A DNA stretch of 6,242 nt from Candidatus Treponema faecavium (GCA_019113455.1 DXHG01000049.1:1-6242); one strand, 5' to 3'. Positions 1 through 5,999 are shown, counted from the stretch's first letter. Made by a program: numbers and translations. The notes: a model not told the origin generated them from the sequence alone.

Positions 1-1328
1 TAGTTCCGCACCGCCGATACATCGAATTTTTCAAGGCGGATGAACAGCACAATAAAGAGCGCCGCTTTGTTTGCGAGCGCGGCTATCGGCGTGCTGTCCG
101 ACACGCGCTGCGGAATACTCACCGAAACTGCGGTGCCGTTTTCGGGCGCGCTTTCTATATGCATAAAGCCTTCCATCGCGGAAGCGAAACCGTATACAAT
201 CGGCAGCCCGAGCCCCAGCCCGCCTGCCATGCGGCTGCTGCCGGTATCTGACTGGTAAAACTTGCGGGAAATCTTTTGCAGGTTTTCTTCTTTAATACCG
301 ATGCCCGTGTCGGCAACTTTTATGCAGAGGTTTATGCCGTACGGCTTTTGCAGCGTATATATGCGCACATATATGCCGCCGTGTTTGGTAAACTTGAATG
401 AGTTGTCGATAAGGTGCCTGATAATCTTTTTTATTTTCCTGCTGTCTCCGATGAGCATCGAGGGCATGTTGGCGTCTATATCAAAAATAAGTTCCGGCAG
501 ATACTCGCGGCCAAGCAGCCGGTCTGCAGTGATAATATCGTTTATGACCGACGATATCATATAATCGCTGCTGCTGACTTTTATTTTGCCGGTATCTATT
601 TCCGTATAGTCAAGGATGTCTTCAATCTGGTTGAACAGCCGATAGCCTGCCATCTGCACGGAGCGGATGTCTTTTTTCTTGCGGTCGTCTGCTTCGTTTT
701 TGAGTATAACGGACGTCATGCCGATAACGGCGTTGATCGGCGTGCGCAGCTCATGCGATACATTCGTTAAAAAATCTTCTGTGCGGCGGTTTGCGTCTTT
801 AAGCGCGGCAATCTTTGCTTCCGTTTCAGAACGTTCTTTGTGCCGTCTGCGGATAACGATTTTTGTGAGCCTGCCGGTCGTGTATACGAGCGCGCAGTGC
901 AGGAGCGTTCTGGTAAGCATGAGCGGAGTCAGCGCAAACGACTCATCAAGCACAAACAGCGCAACAGAGAGCAGTATAAGAAAGTATACGGAAACGCACA
1001 GCGTAATGAACAGTTCTTTTTCTGTAATCGAGTACACGATGATGACAAATATCATCACCGGCGCAAGATCATACATACTCGTTTCGTGGATACCGTAAAA
1101 CACATATGCCAGCATGGACATGACAAAATACACCCACAGTCTGATATGTTCCGTAAACGTGTCGGTGATGTGAATGACCCAGGCTGCCGTGAGCGCGGCA
1201 GGCAGCAGCAGCACAATCACCGGCTGCCAGCCGAGCAGCAGCGATTCCGCCGTCAGCACGATTGTGAATATCGTATAGCAGATGAGGATAACGAGGTGCG
1301 ACGCTTTCTGCTTTTCCTGCGCTCTCAT
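1..1328 (-). CDS. Membrane hybrid-type sensor histidine kinase (partial, C-terminus off the left edge)
   Basis: Reading the minus strand from the ATG at 1328 gives 442 codons open to the window edge. Residues 1-160 hold about six hydrophobic helices (near 12-32, 36-53, 64-80, 88-102, 106-126 and 134-152) with only short loops, so there is no sizeable extracellular ligand domain. A charged linker (about 160-183, probably coiled-coil) leads to a HisKA domain with FLTNVSHELRTPINAVIG; the phosphoacceptor is H192. The HATPase_c domain follows, with N-box N309 in LIDNSFKFT, G1 box DTG at 340-342 and G2 box GGLGLGL at 369-375. All catalytic boxes are intact, so autophosphorylation is expected. About 50 residues after the ATPase domain start a further region (ALFIVLFIRLEKFDVSAVRN) that resembles the start of a degenerate receiver domain; this is inference. 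The start lies two bases after the stop of the upstream response regulator and has only a weak Shine-Dalgarno, so translational coupling is likely. The regulator is the probable partner. The signal sensed is unknown. Confidence 0.93.
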   Translation of the reverse strand, partial: MRAQEKQKASHLVILICYTIFTIVLTAESLLLGWQPVIVLLLPAALTAAWVIHITDTFTEHIRLWVYFVMSMLAYVFYGIHETSMYDLAPVMIFVIIVYSITEKELFITLCVSVYFLILLSVALFVLDESFALTPLMLTRTLLHCALVYTTGRLTKIVIRRRHKERSETEAKIAALKDANRRTEDFLTNVSHELRTPINAVIGMTSVILKNEADDRKKKDIRSVQMAGYRLFNQIEDILDYTEIDTGKIKVSSSDYMISSVINDIITADRLLGREYLPELIFDIDANMPSMLIGDSRKIKKIIRHLIDNSFKFTKHGGIYVRIYTLQKPYGINLCIKVADTGIGIKEENLQKISRKFYQSDTGSSRMAGGLGLGLPIVYGFASAMEGFMHIESAPENGTAVSVSIPQRVSDSTPIAALANKAALFIVLFIRLEKFDVSAVRN

Positions 1329-1330
1329 GG

Positions 1331-2356
1331 CTATATCTCGCGCATCAAAAAGTTTGTGTCTTGCGCTATCAGTTCAATCATGATAGCGGCAAAATCAGGA
1401 TCAAACTGGGTATTTTTGCCTTTTTCCATTTCTTCTCGTATCTGTGCCTGCGTCATCATGCCGCGGTAGCTGCGCCGGGAACTCATTGCGTCGTATGCAT
1501 CGGCGACCGCTATAATGCGCGCCTCGATTGGTATGTCGTCTCCGGAGATGCCGTCAGGGTAGCCTCCGCCGCTGTAGCGCTCATGATGCCAGCGCGCGCC
1601 GGTGCTTAATTTTAAAAAGTCGGGAATGTTTTTAAGAATATCATAGCCGACCGCCGGATGCGTTTTAATAATCGCGTATTCCTCCGGCGTAAGTTTGTCC
1701 GGCTTATTGATAATGGCGTCCGGTATGCCGATTTTACCGACGTCATGCAGCAGCCCCATCATGAAAATATCGTCCTGCATGGCGGTATCAAATCCCGCGC
1801 GGTACGCGATTGCCTGTGCATACTGCGCAACACGCCTGGAGTGCCCGTTTGTGTACGTGTCTTTTGCGTCTATGGCGCTTGAAAGCGCGGTAACAATCTG
1901 TATAGATATGCGGTTAAGTTTTTTATTGTGCGCTTCTATTTCTTCTGTTTTCTTTGCTACTTCCTGCGCGAGATTTGACTGCAGTCTGATTAAATCAATG
2001 GAATGTCTGACGCGCAGCAGGAGCACTTCGGGCACAAACGGCTTTTTGATAAAGTCCATCGCGCCTGCTTTGAGCGCTTTTGTTTCAGTCTCGCTGTCTT
2101 CGTCCGCGGTAAGAAAGATATACGGTATGGCAGGAATATCTGCGTCCGCGCGGAGCGCTTCTATCGTTTCAAAACCGTTCATGCCCGGCATATGTATATC
2201 GAGCAGGATGAGGTCCGGGATGTTTTCATGAAGAAAGGCAATCGCGTCTGCTCCCGATTTAAGGCAGCTGACGCGCATATGTTCTGCGGTCAGTATGCGG
2301 CTGGCCATTTTCAGGTTTTCTGTATTGTCGTCAACGACCAAAATCCAATCGCTCAC
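1331..2356 (-). CDS. Response regulator with HD-GYP c-di-GMP phosphodiesterase output domain (RpfG-like)
   Basis: Complete 341-residue protein. Residues 1-120 form a receiver domain: acidic pair D9/D10, phosphoacceptor D53 in LILLDIHMPGMNG, T83, and the KKP motif at 104-106. A linker helix (about 120-150) joins it to an HD-GYP domain at about 150-341. The metal and catalytic motifs are all present: GHSRRV at 171-176, HD at 204-205 in LLHDVGKIG, H233 in KTHP, HH at 257-258 in HHERYSGGGYPDG, and D286/D289 in VADAYDAM. HD-GYP proteins with these residues hydrolyse cyclic di-GMP to pGpG or GMP, so phosphorylation by the kinase encoded just downstream probably controls c-di-GMP level. The start is a GTG at 2356-2354, preceded at six bases by AGGGAG on the minus strand, and it places the receiver at its usual distance from the N-terminus. 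The gene is first or second in its operon; a 38-codon frame overlaps its start by four bases. No GGDEF domain is present in the window. Confidence 0.96.
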   Translation of the reverse strand: MSDWILVVDDNTENLKMASRILTAEHMRVSCLKSGADAIAFLHENIPDLILLDIHMPGMNGFETIEALRADADIPAIPYIFLTADEDSETETKALKAGAMDFIKKPFVPEVLLLRVRHSIDLIRLQSNLAQEVAKKTEEIEAHNKKLNRISIQIVTALSSAIDAKDTYTNGHSRRVAQYAQAIAYRAGFDTAMQDDIFMMGLLHDVGKIGIPDAIINKPDKLTPEEYAIIKTHPAVGYDILKNIPDFLKLSTGARWHHERYSGGGYPDGISGDDIPIEARIIAVADAYDAMSSRRSYRGMMTQAQIREEMEKGKNTQFDPDFAAIMIELIAQDTNFLMREI

Positions 2357-2469
2357 TCGATGCTCCCTGTTGTATACGATAGTGCCTGACAGGAGCTGCC
2401 GCTGACGGTATGCAGCTCTGCGGCATGTTCCGCCAGAACTGTCTGAATACCGTGCGTACCCCCTTGCAT
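2353..2469 (-). CDS. Possible 38-residue leader or small protein overlapping the regulator start
   Basis: An ATG at 2469-2467 opens a frame that ends with a TGA at 2355-2353. The TGA overlaps the GTG start of the HD-GYP regulator in the arrangement GTGA, a geometry typical of translationally coupled genes. The product begins MQGGTHGIQTVLAEH and ends TGSIE. No family is recognised; a stretch HTVSGSS is loosely like the phosphorylated helix of HPt domains (HTLKGSS) but is far too short for one. No Shine-Dalgarno precedes the ATG, and the likely -10 box (2485-2480) lies only about ten bases upstream, so a message from that promoter would be almost leaderless. A chance open frame of this length is quite possible; this is a candidate only. 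Confidence 0.25.
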   Translation of the reverse strand: MQGGTHGIQTVLAEHAAELHTVSGSSCQALSYTTGSIE

Positions 2470-2479
2470 AGATAAGAAA

Positions 2480-2508
2480 ATTATAGAGTAAATTCAGAAA
2501 TTAGGCTA
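2480..2508 (-). promoter_or_regulatory. Candidate promoter for the regulator/kinase operon
   Basis: The minus strand reads a perfect TATAAT at 2485-2480. Seventeen bases upstream is TAGCCT (2508-2503), which matches the -35 consensus TTGACA at only three of six positions. Transcription would start near 2473, about 117 bases before the GTG of the regulator. The -10 box is convincing and the -35 is weak, so an activator or another sigma factor may be involved. Confidence 0.45.
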
Positions 2509-2656
2509 CCTGTCAGTACTGATGGTTTGCGGGTGTTTTTTTGTTTGCAGTCTCCCTCGGGGGCTGCGCTGTGCGCACGCGTTTTTCTCTGCATGAGCAC
2601 GCACGTTTTTTTTCTTTGTTATTCTCTGCAGTTTGCTTTTCTGTGGCGGGGAATGC

Positions 2657-2853
2657 AATTTGCCGGCGGCAAATTTACATTTTGCCGTTTATCCGGTAAG
2701 AAATTTGCCGTCGGCCAGCGAGACACTTGCAATCGGCAAACTTTTACTTTGCCGACGGCAAACCAAAAATTTGGCGTCGGCAAGTGCGCCGCTGGCCATC
2801 GGCAAAATTCATGTCTGATAAACGGCAAAATAAAATTTTGCCATCGGCAAATT
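2657..2853. repeat. 197-bp interrupted palindrome built of nested TTTGCCG/CGGCAAA units
   Basis: The segment is an inverted repeat of itself about base 2755. Pairing each base p with 5510-p gives Watson-Crick matches at 76 of 98 positions by hand count, with no gap in either arm; three more pairs are G/T wobbles. The centre is itself a palindrome, TTTGCCGACGGCAAA (2748-2762). Near the ends are AATTTGCCG-G-CGGCAAATT (2657-2675) and its partner around 2837-2853. A perfect 15-bp arm pair sits at 2679-2693 and 2817-2831. As a result, 2701-2740 and 2767-2806 also match as direct repeats, at 32 of 40 positions. The strand could fold into one long hairpin or several short ones. It resembles a palindromic MITE or a clustered REP-type element; no target duplication is obvious and no family name can be assigned. 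Confidence 0.85.
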
Positions 2854-2895
2854 TTTATTTTTTAAATGGGAAATCTGACAGCCGTCGGCAAATGG

Positions 2896-2935
2896 GCCTG
2901 AGTCAGAGCGGGCAGGGACTGCCCGGTCTTCAGGC
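2896..2935. repeat. GC-rich two-part hairpin
   Basis: An inner stem CGGGCAG/CTGCCCG (2909-2915 with 2919-2925) closes on a three-base loop. An outer stem GCCTGA/TCAGGC (2896-2901 with 2930-2935) is separated from it by an asymmetric internal loop of seven and four bases. No T-run follows on either strand, so it does not look like an intrinsic terminator. It lies upstream of the transporter promoter, outside that transcript. Confidence 0.5.
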
Positions 2936-3000
2936 TGCCGCACGATGTATGCTGAAAATCATTTTTTATAGCGAGATGTACAAATCATTTTGCCGCGGCG

Positions 3001-3029
3001 ATGACATTGTTGCGGGAATCTGGTATATT
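3001..3029 (+). promoter_or_regulatory. Sigma-70-type promoter for the ABC transporter operon
   Basis: ATGACA (3001-3006, five of six against TTGACA) is followed by a 17-base spacer and TATATT (3024-3029, five of six against TATAAT). The bases TGG directly before the -10 box form an extended -10. Transcription should start near 3036, leaving a leader of about 53 bases before the permease ATG. This is the best-matching promoter seen in the window. Confidence 0.7.
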
Positions 3030-3076
3030 CAGCATTGATACTGTAATCAGTGCTGTATTATTTCATTTCGTGTTGC

Positions 3077-3081
3077 AGAGG
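3077..3081 (+). promoter_or_regulatory. Ribosome binding site fixing the permease start at 3089
   Basis: AGAGG lies seven bases before the ATG at 3089. The same frame is open back to a GTG at 3050, but that codon has no Shine-Dalgarno and would add 13 residues not expected in the family, so the ATG is preferred. Confidence 0.7.
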
Positions 3082-3088
3082 TATATAC

Positions 3089-4009
3089 ATGGGAATGTTG
3101 CTTGCCGTGCAGGGGGCTGTTTCACAGGGTGTTCTCTGGGGAATCATGACGCTTGGCGTGTATATCACGTTCAAGATTCTCGATTTTCCCGATATGACGG
3201 TAGACGGAAGTTTTGCGCTTGGCGGGTCGGTGAGCGCGGTGATGATAGTACACGGTATCGCGCCGGGTTTTTCGCTGATTGCTGCGTTTGCCGCCGGAGC
3301 CATTGCCGGCATTGTTACGGGGCTTTTGCATACGAAGCTTGAGATACCCGGCATCCTTGCCGGTATTCTTTCGATGATTGCGCTCTATTCAATCAATATC
3401 CGCGTTATGGGACAGGCAAACACGCCGCTTTTGGGGCTGACGACGCTGATGACAAGCTGGGAAACGCTCTTTGCGCTTGACCGCAATCTGTCTTCGCTGA
3501 TTGTCGGTGTCATTATCTGCGCAGCCGTTATCGCGGCGCTGTACTGGTTTTTCGGTACGGAAGTGGGATGCGCGATACGCGCAACAGGCAATAACGAGCG
3601 CATGGTGCGCGCGCTCGGCGTTGACACTGACATTATGAAGATTATCGGACTTGCGCTTTCAGACGCGCTTGTCGCGCTTTCGGGCGGTCTTGTCGCGCAG
3701 AGCCAGGGGTACGCTGACGTGGGCATGGGCACCGGTACGCTCGTTATCGGGCTTGCTTCGATCATTATCGGCGAGGTCGTATTCGGCAGGCGCGTGGCGT
3801 TCTGGTACTACCTGATGTCGGTTGTATTCGGCTCGATTATCTACCGTCTCATTATCGCGATAGTGCTGCAGCTGGGGCTCAAGTCTACCGACCTCAAGCT
3901 GCTGACCGCCGTGCTTGTCGTGGCGGCGCTGTCGGTGCCGGTGCTGTCAAAGAAATTCGGGCGCAGGAAGAACCGCGCCGCTCAGGCACAGGGAGGCCCG
4001 TCATGCTGA
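3089..4009 (+). CDS. ABC transporter permease, TrpXYZ-type family (COG4120-like)
   Basis: 306-residue integral membrane protein of the branched-chain/sugar permease superfamily (BPD_transp_2 fold). About eight or nine hydrophobic segments can be seen, near 9-29, 43-58, 61-82, 88-106, 135-155, 186-206, 213-233, 236-260 and 270-287. Family-typical stretches include ILDFPDMTVDGSFALGG (30-46), TKLEIPGILAGILSM (82-96) and the cytoplasmic loop GTEVGCAIRATGNNERMVRALG (156-177), which should contact the ATPase. Members of this group work with a periplasmic or lipid-anchored binding protein (COG2984) and a cytoplasmic ATPase to import small molecules; some are linked to tryptophan or tyrosine. The substrate here cannot be read from the sequence. 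The C-terminal tail is basic (KKFGRRKNR). It is the first gene after a good promoter and overlaps the ATPase gene by seven bases, so they form one unit. A binding-protein gene is not found on either side. Confidence 0.92.
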   Translation: MGMLLAVQGAVSQGVLWGIMTLGVYITFKILDFPDMTVDGSFALGGSVSAVMIVHGIAPGFSLIAAFAAGAIAGIVTGLLHTKLEIPGILAGILSMIALYSINIRVMGQANTPLLGLTTLMTSWETLFALDRNLSSLIVGVIICAAVIAALYWFFGTEVGCAIRATGNNERMVRALGVDTDIMKIIGLALSDALVALSGGLVAQSQGYADVGMGTGTLVIGLASIIIGEVVFGRRVAFWYYLMSVVFGSIIYRLIIAIVLQLGLKSTDLKLLTAVLVVAALSVPVLSKKFGRRKNRAAQAQGGPSC

Positions 4010-4797
4010 AAGTGCGGAATGTGAGCAAGACGTTTAACCCGGGAACGATAACCGAGCGCAGAGCAGTCGTCGACGTTACGCTTGAGCTTGACGAAGGGGA
4101 TTTTGTTACCGTTATCGGCGGAAACGGTGCGGGAAAATCGACGCTGCTCAATCTGATAGCCGGCGTGTTCCCGATTGACGGCGGTTCAATCACGCTTGCG
4201 GGGCAGGACATCTCCGACTGGAAAGAACATCAGCGGGCAAAACTGCTTGGCCGCGTGTTTCAGGATCCGATGATGGGTACGGCGTCGAGCATGATGATAG
4301 AAGAGAATCTGGCGTTTGCGCTGCGCCGCGGCAAACGGCGCGGCCTTGGCTGGGGAATACATCCGAAAGAGCGGAGTATGTTCCGCGAGAGTCTTGAGAC
4401 GCTCGGGCTGGGACTTGAAAACCGCCTGTCGGCAAAAGTTGGGCTGTTGTCAGGAGGTCAGCGCCAGGCGCTGACGCTGCTCATGGCGACGCTGCAGCGT
4501 CCAAAGCTCTTGCTGCTTGACGAGCATACCGCTGCGCTTGACCCAAAGACGGCGCGCAAAGTGCTTGAGCTGACGGAAGAAATTATCGGCCGCGAGCATT
4601 TGACGGCGTTTATGGTAACGCACAATATGCGCGACGCGATTCATTACGGCAACCGCCTTATTATGATGATGGACGGCCATATCATTTATGATGTGCGCGG
4701 CGAGGAAAAGAAAAATCTGCAGGTGTCTGACCTGCTGCAGAAGTTTGAGACGGCAGGCGGCGGCGACACGCTGAACGATCGGATGCTGCTTTCGTAA
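4003..4797 (+). CDS. ABC transporter ATP-binding protein partner of the permease (COG1101-like)
   Basis: 264-residue cytoplasmic ATPase with every nucleotide-binding motif in order: Walker A GGNGAGKST (39-47), Q-loop Q87 in VFQDP, signature LSGGQRQ (149-155), Walker B LLLLDE (169-174), D-loop AALD (177-180) and switch H207 in VTHN. The residue after the catalytic glutamate is histidine (DEHTAALDP), as is usual in this subfamily. The length is normal for a single-domain importer ATPase. The ATG at 4003 follows GGGAGG (3991-3996) at six bases, and the first seven bases overlap the end of the permease gene, so the two are translationally coupled. It supplies energy for the permease just upstream; the substrate is unknown. 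A strong stem-loop follows its stop within a few bases, ending the operon. Confidence 0.95.
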   Translation: MLKVRNVSKTFNPGTITERRAVVDVTLELDEGDFVTVIGGNGAGKSTLLNLIAGVFPIDGGSITLAGQDISDWKEHQRAKLLGRVFQDPMMGTASSMMIEENLAFALRRGKRRGLGWGIHPKERSMFRESLETLGLGLENRLSAKVGLLSGGQRQALTLLMATLQRPKLLLLDEHTAALDPKTARKVLELTEEIIGREHLTAFMVTHNMRDAIHYGNRLIMMMDGHIIYDVRGEEKKNLQVSDLLQKFETAGGGDTLNDRMLLS

Positions 4798-4802
4798 GAA
4801 TA

Positions 4803-4850
4803 CGGATAATAAAAAACCGGCAGGTTCTTCTGCCGGTTTTTTATTATCCG
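4803..4850. terminator. Bidirectional intrinsic terminator between convergent genes
   Basis: A perfect 21-bp inverted repeat (4803-4823 with 4830-4850) encloses the six-base loop GTTCTT. The core stem ACCGGCAG/CTGCCGGT is followed by six T on the plus strand, and by symmetry on the minus strand, so it can stop transcription from both sides. It starts five bases after the ATPase stop codon. The right arm contains the last codons and the stop of the mutarotase gene. Confidence 0.92.
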
Positions 4851-5731
4851 ATAGTGATGCTCTGGTCGCAGGCAAACGTGTGCCCGGGCTCAAGCATGTT
4901 TATGGAGAATTTGTGTTCCCATGCATGATCGGTATCCTCGCGGTCCGGTATGCCGTGCCACGGCTCTATGCAGACAAACCGTATGTCTTGACCCTCGTTT
5001 GCCCACAGCACAACATAGGGAAAGCCTTCCGTTTTAATGCGCACCACCGTTCCTTCTGCTTTGTCGTGAATTGCGGCCCATGCTGACGTGATGCCGGTAA
5101 GCACAAGCCCTGCACCGAGTCCTTCCGGCGGAACGGGAATAAAGCGCCCCTGCTGCGCCGCGCACGGGGAAACGGCGGGCACTTTGCCCTGTGCGTCTGC
5201 CTGCAGATAGCCTCCGCCGCAGCTGATTTCAAGCAGCGTATCGCTGTTTTCAAACTCGACTGCGTAATCGCCGCGCTTTACTTTTTCAGGATCAACGATA
5301 AAGCCCGTGTGCGTGCCGAGCTGAAACGGCAGTGCCGTGCGGCCGGTGTTTTCAACGGCAGTGGTAAAGATGAGACCGCTGTCAGTCAGTTCGTAATGCG
5401 TGCGGAACGCGAATTCCCATGGATATTGCTCAAGCGTCTGCGCTGTGTGCGTGCACGTAAAGTCTGCTGACGTCTGGGAGCTCGCCGTAACCGTGTGCGT
5501 CATGTCGCGGATAAAGCCGTGTGTTGACATGGGATAGGTCCTGCCGTTCCACGTGTAAAACCCTTCTTTTGTCCGTCCGACAGCGGGAAAAAGAATCGGT
5601 GCGTGGTACGACCACACGGCGGGGTCTCCGTTCCATATGTATTCGCGGCCGTCTTTGCTGAGCGAAAGCAGCTGTGCGCCGGTGTCCGAGATGACAGCCG
5701 TGAGGCCGTCTTTGGTAAGTGTAATGTTCAT
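4844..5731 (-). CDS. Aldose 1-epimerase family protein (LacX-like galactose mutarotase)
   Basis: 295-residue cytoplasmic protein with the full layout of LacX-type aldose epimerases, which interconvert alpha and beta anomers of hexoses. Recognisable blocks are WNGDPAVWSYHAPILFPAVGR (33-53, the family's N-terminal landmark), STHGFIRD with H71, QLGTHTGF with H141 (the usual GxHP histidine, here followed by T instead of P) and FVCIEPWHGIPDR with E256. By family analogy H141 is the likely acid and E256 the base. The length is normal and no signal peptide is seen. The ATG at 5731 has no clear Shine-Dalgarno; the minus strand carries TATACT six bases before it, so the message may be leaderless. The gene stands alone and converges on the ABC operon, sharing its terminator. 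The sugar is not evident, and nothing links it to the transporter beyond proximity. Confidence 0.93.
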   Translation of the reverse strand: MNITLTKDGLTAVISDTGAQLLSLSKDGREYIWNGDPAVWSYHAPILFPAVGRTKEGFYTWNGRTYPMSTHGFIRDMTHTVTASSQTSADFTCTHTAQTLEQYPWEFAFRTHYELTDSGLIFTTAVENTGRTALPFQLGTHTGFIVDPEKVKRGDYAVEFENSDTLLEISCGGGYLQADAQGKVPAVSPCAAQQGRFIPVPPEGLGAGLVLTGITSAWAAIHDKAEGTVVRIKTEGFPYVVLWANEGQDIRFVCIEPWHGIPDREDTDHAWEHKFSINMLEPGHTFACDQSITIG

Positions 5732-5737
5732 ACCGTT

Positions 5738-5743
5738 AGTATA
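5738..5743 (-). promoter_or_regulatory. Candidate -10 box giving a leaderless mutarotase message
   Basis: The minus strand reads TATACT, six bases from the A of the mutarotase ATG. Normal -10 to start spacing puts the first transcribed base at or next to that A. No good -35 is seen 16-18 bases upstream and no ribosome binding site is present, which fits leaderless initiation but does not prove it. Confidence 0.35.
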
Positions 5744-5828
5744 GCACGGAAGAGCGCAGCGCGCTATGTGTTTTTCTGCGGTAAAGTGAGACTTGTATGA
5801 GTTGCAGCAAAGTTTATTGACATTTTAA

Positions 5829-5999
5829 ATGATAAAAACCGAACAGCAGGAGATAGGTTTTGCTAAGGGCGTTTCTATCGGTGAACAGCGTTATGCTGAA
5901 CAAACAGCGCGCAATATGCCTGCCGATGGATTCAGTACGGAGCAGACTGTCCGGCTTACGGGTTTTTCGGCGGAACAGGTGCAGGGGCTGCAGGGATAG
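5829..5999 (+). pseudogene. C-terminal remnant of an Rpn-family PD-(D/E)XK nuclease/transposase
   Basis: From the ATG at 5829 to the TAG at 5997-5999 the frame encodes 56 residues: a glycine-spaced charged helix (EIGFAKGVSIGEQR, 8-21), then ARNMPADGFSTEQTVRLTG and FSAEQVQGL. This is the typical C-terminal end of Rpn family recombination-promoting nucleases/putative transposases, which have a K/E-G-rich linker followed by two short helices of the form ADG(F/L)S.E....LTGLS.EEV..L. The nuclease core (about 200 residues or more) is missing. A TAA stands directly before the ATG and a TGA lies 39 bases further up, and I recognise no core in the other plus frames between 5740 and 5828. No ribosome binding site is visible. 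A decayed remnant is most likely; a small protein equivalent to the short internal-start product described for some Rpn genes is an alternative. Confidence 0.65.

Larger units (their letters stand above)
2470..3088. other. Long divergent intergenic region without a supported gene
   Basis: About 620 bases separate the minus-strand signalling operon from the plus-strand ABC transporter operon. From left to right it holds the candidate minus-strand promoter, a T-rich stretch on the plus strand (runs near 2535-2542 and 2606-2613) with no clear function, the 197-bp palindromic element at 2657-2853, a further half-copy of its motif at 2881-2892, a GC-rich hairpin at 2896-2935, another TTTGCCG at 2989-2995, and the plus-strand promoter at 3001-3029. 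Several open frames of 60-110 codons cross it, but they lack ribosome binding sites, contain repeat-derived peptides and resemble no protein family known to me, so none is called as a gene. Confidence 0.75.

Noticed and set aside
840..1469. Plus-strand frame of 209 codons and other long frames opposite the kinase and regulator
   Set aside because: They are antisense to genes with clear catalytic motifs; the composition (many H, R, Q) is typical of shadow frames.
2571..2613. Intrinsic terminator on the plus strand (GTGCG/CGCAC followed by eight T)
   Set aside because: The stem is only five pairs with a loop of over 20 bases, and no plus-strand gene lies upstream.
2657..2853. Integron attC site
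   Set aside because: The hairpin lacks the RYYYAAC/GTTRRRY core sites, and no integrase or cassette gene is present.
2657..2892. CRISPR array
   Set aside because: Although a short motif recurs, the copies alternate in orientation, spacing is irregular and the whole is a single palindrome. There are no uniform repeats and spacers and no cas genes.
2727..3038. Plus-strand open frame of 103 codons across the palindromic region, and similar frames at 2527-2865, 2633-2818 and 2619-2828 (minus)
   Set aside because: The peptides derive from the palindromic repeat, occur in several frames and both strands, lack ribosome binding sites and match no family I know.
3050..3088. Longer permease start at the GTG of 3050
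   Set aside because: There is no Shine-Dalgarno before it, while the ATG at 3089 has AGAGG at seven bases.
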